Assembly (NCBI GenBank): GCA_014529385.2
Contig: CM043969.1
Span: 17,179,446-17,243,445, forward strand
DNA: 64,000 nt
From: Adiantum capillus-veneris
Taxonomy: Eukaryota; Streptophyta; Polypodiopsida; Polypodiales; Pteridaceae
Direction: 5' to 3'
Part shown: positions 36,420 through 48,411 of the stretch, in pieces
Layout: every line of letters starts with the position of its first letter
Numbering within the stretch: position 1 is the stretch's first letter
The notes under the pieces: model-generated
What the model was told of the DNA's origin: nothing
What the model saw: only the letters and a program-made list of their open reading frames with translations
The model's database searches: none
Translations under genes and position numbers: made by a program

Positions 36420-39400
36420 AACTGACAGTACTGAGGTGTGTTTTCCTCACGGTTTACAGACAGTCGTCCCAGATGACTGGTAAACGGAAAATCACAGTAG
36501 TGTTTAACATTGGTGAAGAATCAACAATGTCTGAAATAACCATCGTGGTTAACTTGAAAAAATCCAGAAACGCTCAAATCGAGCCATGACCTCTATTGGT
36601 GATTAATGGATTTAAAAGTAATCTCATAGAGATAGTGCACATAGAGTGCAAAATGCTTCATAAGCAACAACCTCTAGAATATGCATGCCCTTCCAAATCA
36701 GCCTTTGAGAAACACTAGGGCCCATAACACCCAGTGTGCATGCATTTAGAAAAAACTAACCCGAACCTGTATATCCACAATGATCCTTGCCAATACTTAT
36801 GGCAAATGTGATGTGCCTAGCACACAATAAAAGGAACATAAATAGTTCTGAAAAGAAACTAAATACTTTTAGTTTGCAATCTTTTGCAAGCCTTGCTGAA
36901 ACATCTGAATCACAATAAATGGTGAAACATTGCTCACTTCTAGATACAGACAATGAAACTTTTTCATTAACAGCTTATAGCCTTGCTATATGTACAAACA
37001 ACCATCTGCAATGTTGTTTAGCAGTACTTGTATCTTAACAAGTCATTCTAAGTATCCGAAAATTTCTGGCCACAAAATTGCTCCTGATACGTTGTGCTAA
37101 AAAATGGTCTAGAAAACAGATGTGACCAACACCTAGGGACTTTATCGTGACACATAATTAAAATAATGGCGCCAGTGTCAGTCCAGAGACTCATATTCTC
37201 CACATGTGGAATATGTCTCATGTAAGGATGTGTAAAAAAGAACATCCTTCAAGTACAAGATGCACTTGTGTGTGGAGGAACTGCAAAACACTCCACAACA
37301 AGAGTGAGAGGGACCCTCATTATCTTGCTCCACACTGGCTAAACCGAACTCCTTGATTTCATAGACCATGTTGTATCCCATGTGACAACATGTGCCAAAT
37401 TGAACCCTACAAGTAGGTTCGTAACAGCATAAGGCTGCAATATAGATTGGACACTTGGCCCAAAATACGTTGTGCCGACATGCCCTTGGCATGGCTCTGT
37501 AACATTCACGCGTACTTATATGTCTTGAAAAACCAAGCAAAGCATACTAAAAATGGAATGAAACCAAATCAATAGATGCGTACCTGGAGATTTGAACGTA
37601 ATGTACACTTACCTGTGTGCAAATGGAGAGGAGCACGTCCCCTACCTGAAAAACAAATAGCATTGCACTGGGAACCCTGGGGCTGCCTTTGCAATCCAAG
37701 CCCTTGGATTAGAATCTACGTAGTCAAACCCCTTGGTAAGACTCCTTGTAGAAACTGCTCAACTAGCAGATAATGGTAACTAACATAGTTAACCGTGTAC
37801 GAAATGATTGGAATCAACTTGAGAAGTGTGTCCGTCCGCTACCACGTATGGTAGATTGCGGAATTCTTTCCTTGAAAAGATAACTGGGAGAGATCAACTA
37901 TGATCCTCAAATCCTATGGGGTGATGTAGCATCACCCGCCGGGTCTTACCCCAAAATTGTATGTCCATAGACACTCCGTAGTGCTATAGAGAGAGCAAGA
38001 AATCCACATAAGTAAGATGCCTAGCTCGTGTCAACAGCCATGCTGTCTCAACCGTTTGCTGCCTGTAGACTCCATGGTATAGATCAGCTGATGTAAGTGT
38101 AAGAGAATCAAGAACTCAATCGCACTGGAACCATGTAGTGCAAAAAATGACACCCGAATCCTCCGAAATAACAAGACTCTTGCTTGTCCATTAACATCAA
38201 TATGTTCGATGTGTACTCCACTGGGAAAATCTGTTCAAGCTGGAGAACAATCTCCCAAGGAATACCAACAGTTGGGTCTTACCTCACAACACCTCACAAG
38301 AAAACAGGAATGACTCATAGGCATGAGAGTCGTATCCAAGTGACGTACCACAGTGTAACTCATAGTCAAAACTAAGGTAAAAGAACCACCAAGACTAAGT
38401 GTTATAGATCTGTTGAAACTGATCCTCATGCCTTGCATGTAAGGACAAAACACCTCAAGTGTATACTACACTTGCAACTTGGTAGACATTCTTTAAATCC
38501 CAACACTGTAGTGAAACAACTAGATGTTCACAAGAGAAGTTCATGGCTCCTAGCCCCGCTTGAAGTCGGACAAGCCTTGCTTACCAAATCCTAGTTGTGT
38601 CTTGCACAAGTCAAGAAATAACAACAACTCAAGCAGCTGTATTGTTGCATTTTACAGCTCCCCACATGCCGTAGATGTGGTGTATACATAGCATACATAT
38701 TTTGCTCGATGAGAGGTTATCTCGAAGACAAGAGAGTTGAACACAACTCTTTTTTCCCACACAAAGGAGAAACCGTGTCTCACCAAAGTAGCGAAAAGTC
38801 TCAAATGGACAACCATTGGAATTATGCCTTGCATATTCCCTGTTGAAATCTCGAACACACGCTCGTAGCAGTGTGTCATGTAGCTTTGGAGCAAGTAAAC
38901 CATAGTACGTGCATTCATAAGGGAGCGAGCATCTCCATGAATCAAAAAGGTGTACCCTCACTCAACATGCGAGGTCATGCTCAACTCGCAGAGTATGCCT
39001 TGTCATGCGAGTAGGGTGGATACCAATTCGGGCAAACAAGAGAGTCCCAAGCAACAGGTAATGAGTCTCAACCATATCATGCGAGTGACATGATGGTTAA
39101 CTTTGGACCCTCATGCATGCCTTGCATGCCATGCATGCTAAGCTTTGCCAAGCCTTCATGCTTTGACAAGCGACTTTACCTGCATGTGATTACTTCATGC
39201 TATCATGATCGGCCTTGCCGTCATGGTAGTAGGATTTGCGTTACCTTGGGATATCACTGAAATCTACATGGATTTAGAAATCGGCCTTTCTTTACCCGTA
39301 CAACCTGGTAAGGGAATACCATCAAGAGCTTGTATATGCCTTGCATATATGGCTCATTGGCACACGTGGAAAATTCATAAAGAGCATGAGCGAGTAGACC

Positions 39401-40907
39401 ATGGCTCATGCAATAACTAGGGACATGCCCGTATCATGAATCCAAATGCATACTTGCCTCAAGGATACAAGATTATGCCCAATCCATGAGGGCATGTCCT
39501 CGCCATGCATACAGAGTAGGTCGAAGTAACCTTCCACATACAATAGTTTACTCTGACTCGAACAAATAGTGCCCTTGGTTCCACAAGCATAACATACGGA
39601 CACTCACAACCATGCCGTAGACACTTATTGATGAGGTCCAAATCCCTTGGAAGCATAAAAACATTCCTTGTATGCATGGATCACACCTTGTGAAAGCTTG
39701 CTTAATCAACTCAATCAACATACGAACATGATGTGCATGCCATAAGTTGCCTATAATCCTCCTAGGAATGGGTTTCTTCCTTATAGGCGGGTTTCCATAG
39801 AAAAATTGTAGGTACACATGTACACCAAGGCGTGTCGTACATGTTGTCTAGACATGTCTGACATGTCTGACATGCCTGACACATGGAGTCCTACTCTAAG
39901 ATATGCATAATAGAACTCGTAAAGAAAACGATTCCTGCATGAAATTAAGAGCATACCAGGATAGATAACTTGGTGGAGATGTCGGTGTCACATGCCAAGA
40001 ACCCGCAATGTGCTTGTGTCCATTCAACATCATCTTATAGACATCCCGAAAATGAATTACTTCAGGAGATATCGCGAGTGCAAGGCCAAGTTGGGATTTG
40101 CTCCAACTTGAAACGCTGACTGCATGTCATGAGCCGAGGTTGCAAGCCAAGATTTGCATACTCTGATGCTCATTTAGGAAGGAGTGCCTCAGTCGAGAGG
40201 AAAATTTTTGCATGCTTCTTGCAATTATTCGGCAGTTTTGGTGCGTGAAGCTCCGCCTACACATATAAGCCCGAAATTAAATTATGTGGGAAGAAAACGC
40301 AGCAGTTCTGGGCTTGATGAGTGTGCCCTTGCCTCACAAGCGAGTTTGGCTTATGTAAGCTTTAATCTGGGCGCCACTAGCACCCTCTCTCTTCTCTTGG
40401 CTTGAGCAGCAAAACCGAGATTGCTAGGCAGCCTGGTGATATGGAGCGCAAGACATGATCTTCTCGTCCTCCTCCTGGTGATCCAGATCGCAAATCCAGT
40501 CTCATTGGCCCGATTTATCGGAAATCAGGTTTTTCTTCTTCACCTTGTGGTGATTTTGAGGGTAAGTCCACCCGAAGAGCAGCTTGAGAGAAAACAAATT
40601 TAGCTTTTCTCGGCCTTCATCTGATTCTCGTATATATTGTGGCGATGCTTTTCCAAGCCTCCATTTTATTATCGTGCATCCATGGGCTGGCATCGTACTG
40701 ATGCATATGTTTTATCATCGCAGGCATGCACCATCTGCCAAAGCTTGCCGCTACAGGAAATCAAGAAGAGTCACACGAATAAGCATGACTTTTCATTGAG
40801 GCAAGCTAAGGACGTCCTTCTCTTTGTTCTTCTTGCAGGCAGCAAACGATAGTCGTGACTCGCGAGCATGAAAATGTGCGAAGATAAAGCGTTCCCTAGC
40901 CATACGT

Positions 40908-40910
<3 letters not shown>
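36420..40910. other. Element B interior without recognised coding
   Basis: About 4.5 kb with only short ORFs on both strands (for example 37178-37540 on -, 38629-38961 on -) that match no family. At 39000-39200 and 39840-39880 there are clustered 'catgcatgccttgcatgc' and 'gacatgtctgacatgcctg' repeats. The minus-strand 5' leader is 40911-41067. Confidence 0.5.

Positions 40911-41002
<92 letters not shown>
40911..41002. repeat. (GA)n microsatellite in element B leader
   Basis: 92-bp GA tract about 65 bp inside the primer binding site. It reads as (TC)n in the element's sense strand. Confidence 0.97.
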
Positions 41003-41004
<2 letters not shown>

Positions 41005-41067
41005 CTCCAGGCCTGCCATGCGTGACAAAGCAGAAGCGGAAATCGTGCTCCACTTCCATAGCCAGAA

Positions 41068-41106
41068 GCTCTGATACCATTATAAGAAACTAGGCAACTA
41101 AGCTCT
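41068..41106 (-). promoter_or_regulatory. Element B primer binding site and LTR end
   Basis: GCTCTGATACCA on + is the reverse complement of TGGTATCAGAGC, the classical plant initiator-Met tRNA primer site. The 26 bp beyond (41081-41106) are identical to the LTR end seen in each tandem unit. The LTR is then cut abruptly by the inversion breakpoint. Confidence 0.9.
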
Positions 41107-41889
41107 CAACACGGGGCCAAGGTTAAAGGGGTCAAAATGAGAGATTGTTTGTTAAAGAGCAATGCTACCTAATGGAGCTTAAATACCTTAGGGTATCTTC
41201 ATTAAAGACCTCCAAACATTAGTGTTAAAAAGTCCTTTGATATTAGGCAAGGTAGGGTTGACCTTGAGGTGGGAATCCTACTCAAGCATGAGGTGCTTCT
41301 CAGCTTGCTAAGTGTTAGTGGGAACCTTGCCCAAAAGCTTGAGGTGTTTCTCACATGCTTAAACGACTAAGGTTCTTGAAGTGTTCAATTCAAAGATAAA
41401 CTCTCAAGAGGCATCAACGTTTCCATGCTTGATTGACCAAGTGTTTGAAGTATTCAATTCAAACCCCCGGGGCAGTCACTTATCAAAAGACCCCTATATC
41501 ACGTGCGTTCAAGAGGTAATTAATAATACCCCAATATACATACTATACTTACACTGTGAGCCTATTTAAAAAAACCCCACCCCCCTCTGTATGTATACAT
41601 TTTTATACATTTTGGTCTTTTAATAATCCTCTCAGGTTAACTCACGTGATATCATACACATTCTAAAAAGTGACCGCCCCGGGCTCAAACCAGATGACTT
41701 AATAAGCATAAAAGACACATGTTCAAATGATCCTCCACATGTGGCCCTCATGATGTACTTCAATACTATTGGATAGGTTTTAAAGTGGTCCAATGAGAAT
41801 TTAGATACATAAAATTAAATAATTAAGTTCTTTCTCTCAAAGAGGAAAAAGAGGACACATGTCCAAATGAAATAATTAAATAATACAAA

Positions 41890-41940
<51 letters not shown>

Positions 41941-42674
41941 TGTGGACCAAGCATGAGAGAGGGGTATACTCTCCCCCCCCCCCCCCCCCCACACACACAT
42001 TCTCTCATTGTGTGGAGTACAAAGTGAAAGAGCTCCATCTCCTTCTCCAAGCTTGTTGAGAAGTGGAGAGCCTACACGAACACTCTTGGCTATGGAATGC
42101 AAATCCAACCAAGAGACATGCTTCAATGCTTAAGGTTGCCATCTTCTTCATCTTCATTACTATGCTAATCAAGAAGAGTGATGATAAGTGAGGAACTATT
42201 TCTTTCTCCTATGATGATTCTTCTTCCTCTTCCCTACCCTCATTCCCCGCTAGCTCTCTCCACCTTTGTAAGTGAGGCCTTGGGACTGAGTCTTGGGATA
42301 GTTAATGATTTTTGTAAATTTTTTGTTAAGCTCGTGATGCATGAAGCTTTCCATCTTCATAGCATCACCAAGTTCACAAGGAACACAAAGATTGTATTGT
42401 AAGTAGTTTCTCTTTATGGGAGAATCTATAATACAAACGCCTTTTTCGAGGGGGGATTGGCTCCAAGTAAATCCGATCATCAAATATTGTCGTGTTCTCT
42501 AATACTCTCTTGCTTGCAAAAGTATTGTTCAATGCAACTTAATTAAGTACTATGTTCATGTTGCTACCATCAGTTAAGTTCACCCTCTATGTTCTCAAAG
42601 TAATCTCAAAAAAATGCTCACTCTAGTTCTCTTAATTCTGCTATTCTCAAAGTTCATAGACCGTTTCCATTACA
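41107..42674 (+). repeat. Element A 3' LTR, major part (inverted)
   Basis: Reads CAACACGGGGCC... to CCATTACA on +, opposite to the A interior. It contains a GA tract (41892-41938) and poly-C (41973-41990) matching the CT and GT tracts at 48365-48407 and 48312-48330 in the other LTR. The LTR start segment (42833-42923) was not inverted. Confidence 0.85.
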
Positions 42675-42832
42675 ACAAACCTCCCAAGCTGTCAGGACAC
42701 GGGTCCTGTACCCTAAGAACTAGGCTAGGCAAGGACTACGGCCAAGGGCCGGGCTAGGCACTGTGGACAAGGGATCCGTTTAGGGCAAGGGGCTAGGAGC
42801 CCACCTATAGAGGGAGGTTGGGAGGAGGATCC
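41107..42832. other. 1.7-kb inverted segment with both breakpoints in LTRs
   Basis: 41107-42674 is the reverse complement of most of the element A LTR (compare 47627-48915). 42675-42689 is flank (ACAAA, CCTCC, CAAGC). 42690-42832 is element B LTR in the opposite orientation to the rest of B. Flipping the segment restores a 172-bp B 5' LTR (allowing 3 bp), both target duplications and a continuous A 3' LTR (apart from about 30 bp lost). The left junction shows 3-bp TCT microhomology. Confidence 0.85.
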
Positions 42833-43321
42833 TAACCCTTGTTCTTGTTTATTCTTCCACATTAAATGATCAGTTTAATATGAAAAAATCATTTGGGTTC
42901 GCTAGATATTAGATTTTATGACATTACCTCTCTCTTGAAATCATAGTCATCCTCGACTATGAGGTAGAAGAGATGAAGTCTTAGTCATTAGTCTATGTTT
43001 CTTAGCGTGTAGAGGATCCCGTTTCACCTTGAGACATCATTCCAGAATGGATGACTAGTCCATTTGGTGCTTGGGAGACGTAGCTACCGTAAGCATGTCA
43101 GCTCTTTAGTCCATATCATACTCCCAAAGTAGAGTGACAAATTCTACTTGGTGTTTGAGTGACGGCGTCATCACAAACATGATTCTAAGCATGCATACTA
43201 TTTAAATTTTTGCACGAAAGAGGATTAGTCTTCTAAGACAAAAACATTGTTCATTTAGAAAGCATTTACAGTTGCTTACTCTAGTGTAGCATTATAAGCA
43301 TTGACAAGGTTCATACTATCC

Positions 43322-43693
43322 TTAAGCTATATTGCATCCATCTAGTATCTTCAATATATAATTTTTGAACTTAATAAGATACCGTCGGATAATCTTACCA
43401 TGTTGTAGTACCTTGTCTTCATGCCGAAGGATAGCTTTGGGTTGTAGCACCTCTTCTTGGTCTTCAATTTCTGGAGGGTCTTCAATAATTGGTTCTATTG
43501 GTGGCTCTCCTTTGTAGGGCTTAAATAGGCTCACTTGAAAAGCATTGTGTATGAGCCAATGGTTGGGAAACTTGAGTTGATAATCCATGTCATTCATTGG
43601 CTTCAAGATTTGAAAAGGACCATAGTATCTTTTTGCTAATTTAGCATAATACTTTTGATGGCCTATAGGATTTTTTCCCGTTGTTTGCCTCAA
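43322..43693 (-). pseudogene. Element A integrase C-terminal domain
   Basis: Contains KLAKRYYGPFQILK and YQLKFPNHWLIHNAFQVSLFKPYKG, the GPY/F region and following strand-rich segment that end Ty3/gypsy integrases and precede a chromodomain-like tail (KAILRHEDKVLQ..). It is separated from the catalytic core (43694-44335) by a stop. It would have assisted target DNA or chromatin contact. Confidence 0.85.
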
Positions 43694-44335
43694 TCAAGCC
43701 TTGGGAAACTTAAGTAAGACCCAACCTTTTCCTTTAAATTTTAAGGCCCTTTTGTGCTTATCAGCAATAGCTTTTTTCCTTTGTTGGGAGATGGATATAG
43801 CCTCCTTAACCTTTTGAAACGATTCTTGTAGGTCACGGCTATACTCATCAACAACGAAGATCTTCCCATGTAATTTAAGTAGCAAGGGACTTTTAGGTCT
43901 TCCCTCTACGATTGCAAAAGGTGATTTTCCTATAGTAGTATGGACAGTATTATTGTACGCATACTCTACAAGGGGTAAGTACTTCTCCCATTGTGATCGT
44001 TGATCTACTTTTGTAACATAAGTCTTTAGTAGATTGAGTATTGTAAGATTGGCTATCTCACTTTGGCCATCTGTTTGTGGGTGGTTGGCCGAAGAGAAAT
44101 TCAATCTTGTACCTAGATTTTCAAAGAGACCTTTCCAAAAATTATTGGTCATTCTAAGATCTCTATCTGACACGGTTGATGTTGGTGCCATGGTGTTTGA
44201 AAGTTTAAGATATGAAGATGGTTGCCATTTGGTGTGCCTTAATAGTCTTTTTGATAGGAAAGTGTGCTTTCTTGCTAAACCTGTCGAATATTGTCCATAT
44301 TCCCGTATTCCCATGGATAGACTTGGGTAATCCAA
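43694..44335 (-). pseudogene. Element A integrase core (partial)
   Basis: Has SDRDLRMTNNFWKGLF (second catalytic Asp region), HPQTDGQSEIANL (leading to the catalytic Glu) and EYAYNNTVHTTIGKSPF. The first catalytic Asp (SMDFIFGLP) lies in the overlapping upstream frame 44205-44975, so a frameshift splits the core. The N-terminal HHCC zinc domain is missing. Confidence 0.9.
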
Positions 44336-44975
44336 AGATAAAATCCATGGATATACTCTCCCATGGTGAATTAGGGATGGAGTAGTCCAGGTTTCTTCCC
44401 TCTATCATCTTTGTTAAGTCATGTATTGGTCCTGCTATTTGAGAAAATTTTTCTATGAAGCATCTATAGTATGCACGCATACCAATAAAGCATCTTAGCT
44501 CACGTAGATTCCTTGGATTAGACCATGCTTTTATTACCTCTAACTTTGATGGATCAATATGAATACCATCTTGAGAGATAATACAACCTAAGTATTGAAT
44601 CTCTTGAAGGAAAAATTCGTTTTTCTTTTGGTTAAGAAAAAGCTTGTTCTCCCTCAATGCTTGAAAAAACACTTGGAGATGTTTCTTGTGTTCCTCCAAG
44701 TACTTGGAATAGATGATGATATCATCAAAGAACACTCCAGTGAACTTGTGGTAGGGTCTAAATATTTTCTCCATCAAACGATTGAATGTAGTTGGTGCAT
44801 TGGTCAAGCCAAAAGGCATGACTAGATATTCATAAAGACCAAACGTTGTACGAAACGTGGTCTTTAGGATATCTTCATCCACTATCATTATTTGATGATA
44901 GCCACTTTTTAGGTCAATCCTACTGAAGTAGGTAGAGCCTTGTAGATTATCAAACAAACCTTCTACCTGAGGCAC
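44205..44975 (-). pseudogene. Element A RT fused in frame to integrase (RNase H deleted)
   Basis: Residues 16-34 carry TYFSRIDLKSGYHQI (motif A, catalytic Asp 21), 52-62 VMPFGLTNAPT, 82-85 FFDD (motif C), 124-135 the QYLGCIIS block and 180-188 the PIHDLTK block. At about residue 190-200 the sequence jumps to YSIPNSPWESISMDF, the start of the integrase core (Asp 211). RNase H and the integrase zinc finger, normally several hundred residues, are deleted without breaking the frame. The RT part upstream (VQKKDG..R..VDYR type) is out of frame at 45000-45080. Confidence 0.9.
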
Positions 44976-45595
44976 AAGAATTTTTTTTTAAAAAGTGATA
45001 TGGTTTAGTACTCGATAGTCCACACACATACGGTATGTACCATCTTTCTTTTGCACTAAAAGGATTGGAGAACGAAAGGGAGAGGAGCTAGGCCTCACCA
45101 TCCCTTTGTCTACCAATTCTTGTACTTGCCTCATGATCTCCTTTTGCTGAGCTTGGGAAAATCAATAAGGAGGTTTGTTAGGCAATGAGCTTCCTGGTAG
45201 GAGCTCAATTTGATGGTCATCATCCCCTTGTTTTGGAGGTAAGTCCATAGGGATATCATCGATGAAAACATCTTGGAATCCATTTAGAAAAGTAGACTAG
45301 TCTAGCTCTTCTTGATTCCTACCATTTTCATTTGATAAACCATTAGCATCATTAGTGTATTCTTTGACAAAAATCATGTACGCAAAACTTGAGATTTTCA
45401 CACTGACTTATCAAAAGCTGGTGAATTTACAAGTGGTATAGTACGACCAAACTCGTTAGCATCTATATACATGTTCTTTCCCCTCTAGGTGAAGTAGATT
45501 CTCCTTTCAAAAAACTTCATGTTGCCAGCCATGCAATCAAACCATGGTTCCCCTAGGATATCATCCTCATGTTGGAGAGAAGAGATGAAAAAGTC
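44976..45595 (-). pseudogene. Broken protease-RT linker and RT N-terminus (element A)
   Basis: Minus-strand stops interrupt this part, but fragments typical of the RT start ([19 protein letters not shown] sense near 45030-45080) are visible. It bridges gag-protease and RT. Confidence 0.7.
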
Positions 45596-46501
45596 TTATT
45601 TTTTGACATAGCTTTGGACATGAAGCCTCAACTTCCCAATCAAGGGAGTAATGGAGGCTTGTTGTCCCTTGAAAGCTGTGTCAGTCGTTACAATATCTCC
45701 CATCTCAAAAGCTTGAATGCCAAGCTTGGTTGCCAACACCATTGATATGAAGTTGTGAGTAGAGCCAGGGTCAAACAAGATGAAGGCATCATGCTCCCTT
45801 ACCTTTCCCCAAGCATAGGAGAGAGATGATCCTTTGCAATGAGCATCCTCTTTTGGAGCTTCGATGGTGGAAGGCCTAGGAGTCTCATTGCGAGCATTTT
45901 TCTTGGGGCAAGAATGATAGCCATGTCCTTTCTCCCCACACTTAAAACACTTATGGTCCTTGCGACAAGCTTCAAGCTCTTCATGAGAGATTTTGTTTTT
46001 ACCTTTGTAAACTCCCTTCTCCTTGAACTTATTGTTGTTGTTGTAGGAAGTGCCTTGGAAGGAATTTTGGGCATTGTTTTTCCCCTTTGCATCATTTTTA
46101 TCTTTGTTTTCCATGGGTTTGACATTCCGTCTAGCACCTTGTTGGAAATTGATGCGAGAATCAACCATGGTGTGGCATATTACTTCGATGATAGAACCAA
46201 GCCATTGGGAGTTGACATACTCGCCCATTTCTTCAGGTAATCCCGCACAAAATTGATTCTTTTGCTCGACAAAGTCAATCTTTTGGGAGATAGTAGCCTT
46301 GAGATGTAAATCCCAAAACTTGTCCACATATTTGTGAATAGATTCATGTGAGAGAATCTTCAAACTGCACCATTTGGTAAGTAATTTGTCCTTTGCATCG
46401 CTTACAAGGAATTGCTTCATGATGGGAACTCGTAGATTTTTCCATGTCTTTGGAGCTTCACCGTTTCCATGAAGGTGACAAGACAATTTTTGGAAGTGCA
46501 T
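45596..46501 (-). pseudogene. Element A gag C-terminus, zinc knuckle and protease
   Basis: The 301-aa open frame has a retrotransposon gag region (KTWKNLRVPIMKQF, DKLLTKWCSLK), a CCHC knuckle CFKCGEKGHGYHSC (C185, C188, H193, C198) and the aspartic protease start ILFDPGSTHNFIS (Asp 244). The protease triad normally reads D-S/T-G; here it is D-P-G, probably inactivating. The frame stops soon after, before RT. Gag packages element RNA and the protease matures the polyprotein. Confidence 0.9.
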
Positions 46502-46503
46502 AA

Positions 46504-47214
46504 CTACATGGCATAGCTTGGAGGACTCCGTGAAGCCCTCGTCTCCAAAGGCCGCATCAAATTGTTGGATGAAGGAAAATACTTTGTCGATGGCACCAAA
46601 GGTGCCATCATAGGTGAGAAAAGAGATACTCGTTCCCCGCTCTTTGAACTTCTTGAGATTTTGTGATCTTTTCCATGCAAGGTATGATTTGTGATGTCCT
46701 CCCCTCTTGTATTCTTTAGGAGAATAGCCACATATTTTGTCAAGAGAGGAGGAAGGTGAAGAAGAAGGTGACCTCTTTCTTGACCTTTTTCTTCCTTTGT
46801 TTCCTCTCTTCTCTTTCGGAGTGATGAGAAGAAGGACTGCGTGTTGACCGTTTCCTCATGGGAGGAGTCAGCAATTGTCTAGACCGTTGTCTTCGTGGAG
46901 CCACATCTTCAAAGGAACTTAGGGATTCATTACTTTCTTGTTCTTTGGATTGCTCCTCTTGTATGGGAGAGGGTCTTATTTTGGGGGTCTCATCAAGAGG
47001 CCTCCTAAGCTCTTTTGCCTCTTGGAGAGGAAGGGAAATCCCATAAGCACGAAGTTTTGTAACTTCGGCTTGCAAAGTAGGGTTGCCCGCCCATAGCTTG
47101 ATGCAACTTAGTAACAAGATAATTGATAAACATGGGGGCATCATCATTAGCACCTTCATTTGCAAAATCAAATTTATCAATGTTCATTCTACTCTCTTGG
47201 TTATTGTCAACCAT
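46504..47214 (-). pseudogene. Element A gag N-terminal part, frameshifted
   Basis: Three overlapping minus ORFs (47005-47214, 46740-47180, 46504-46743) together span the expected gag start. The first begins MVDNNQESRMNIDKFDF. The second has an acidic/Ser stretch then Arg/Lys-rich sequence (RRQRSRQLLTPPMRKRS). Frame changes split them. Confidence 0.7.
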
Positions 47215-47613
47215 GCTAATTATACTTATGTGTTTACTTAGTGTATTCTTTGGAAATTCAAAACCTTAGTTGCTACTCCTCTTAGCCTTTAAAAATAAGC
47301 ACTTAAGTATCTACACCCACAACTCGAATTGGTTAATTCTAGAGAGTAGTGGGGTGGGTCTAACATAGAATAATTTCCGAGGGATAGCTCCTTTTGGACT
47401 TCTTATGGCTCAATAATGGTAAATCCATAGGCAAGTCTAAAAAGACCCCATTATTAAGACCAAATCTCCCGAGGTGTGCAACATATCCCACATAGTGGGC
47501 TCAACAAAACTAAAATAGATCCCAATCCCACTTACCCTAATATAATTAAAAAAATCAACCATTGATAGGCTACTTAAGGAGATCACTTCTTAAGAAAGAA
47601 AGAGAAACCAAAT

Positions 47614-47625
47614 GCTCTGATACCA
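47614..47625 (-). promoter_or_regulatory. Element A primer binding site (initiator-Met type)
   Basis: TGGTATCAGAGC on the minus strand, one base inside the 5' LTR end. Confidence 0.95.
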
Positions 47626-47626
47626 A

Positions 47627-48362
47627 TAAAATGGAAATGGCCTATGAACTTTGAGAATAGCATAATTAAGAGAATTAGAGTGAGCATTTTTGTGAAATTA
47701 CTTTGAGAACATAGAGGGTAAACTTAATTGATGGTAGCAACATGAACATAGTACTTAATTAACTTGGCATGAATAATACTTTTGCAAGAGAGAGAGTATT
47801 AGATAACATGACAATAGTTGATAACTTGATTTACTTGGAGCCGGTCCCCCCTCCAAAAGGCGTTTGTATTATAGATTATCCCATCAAGAGAGACTTGTTA
47901 CAATACAATCTTTGTGTTCGTTGTGACCTTGGTTATGCTATGAAGATGGAAAGCTTCATGCATCCCAATCTTAACATAAACTTTGCAAAAAACATTAACT
48001 ATCCCAAGCCTCATTCCCAATGCCTCAAACACCTTCGAAGGTGGAGAGAGCTAGCGGGGAATGAGGGTAGGGAAGAGGAAGAAGAATCATCCATAGGAGA
48101 AAGAAATAGTTCCTCACTTATCATCACTCTTCTTGCTTAGCATAGCATAATAGCATAATGAAGAGAAGAAGATGGCAAGCTTAAGCATTGAAGCATGGAT
48201 CTTGGTTGGATTTGCATTCCATAGCCAAGAGTTTGGTGTAGGCTCTTCACTTCTCAACAAGCTTGGAGAAGGAGATGGAGCTCTTGCACTTTGCACTCCA
48301 CACAATGAGAGAATGTGTGTGTGTGTGTGTAGGAGAGTATACCCCCCTCTCATGATTGGTCC

Positions 48363-48411
<49 letters not shown>

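Larger units (their letters stand above)
31145..41106 (-). mobile_element. Element B: non-autonomous LTR retrotransposon of Ty3/gypsy ancestry
   Basis: The 3' LTR (31145-31316 and its four tandem copies) starts TGTCAGGACACGGG and ends CTTATA in minus sense. A polypurine tract AAGGGGGGAGTAA abuts it. At the other end a primer site TGGTATCAGAGC (minus; 41068-41079), complementary to initiator-Met tRNA, lies 1 bp from a 26-bp LTR end (41081-41106). The other 143 bp of the 5' LTR are at 42690-42832, inverted. The target duplication is GCTTG (31140-31144; inverted as CAAGC at 42685-42689). The interior 36420-41067 has no RT or integrase, so this is a LARD-like element. The LTRs differ at about 4 of 143 sites, so insertion is fairly recent. 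Confidence 0.85.

Noticed and set aside
37178-38961. Minus ORFs of about 100-120 aa in the element B interior as genes
   Set aside because: Cys-rich but with no recognisable domain or conserved partner; likely random open frames in non-coding interior.
41068-41079. tRNA-like sequence (also 47614-47625)
   Set aside because: Only 12 bases matching the initiator-Met tRNA 3' end; these are primer binding sites, not tRNA genes.
44034-44825. Plus-strand ORFs over element A pol
   Set aside because: Shadows of the minus-strand RT and integrase frames.
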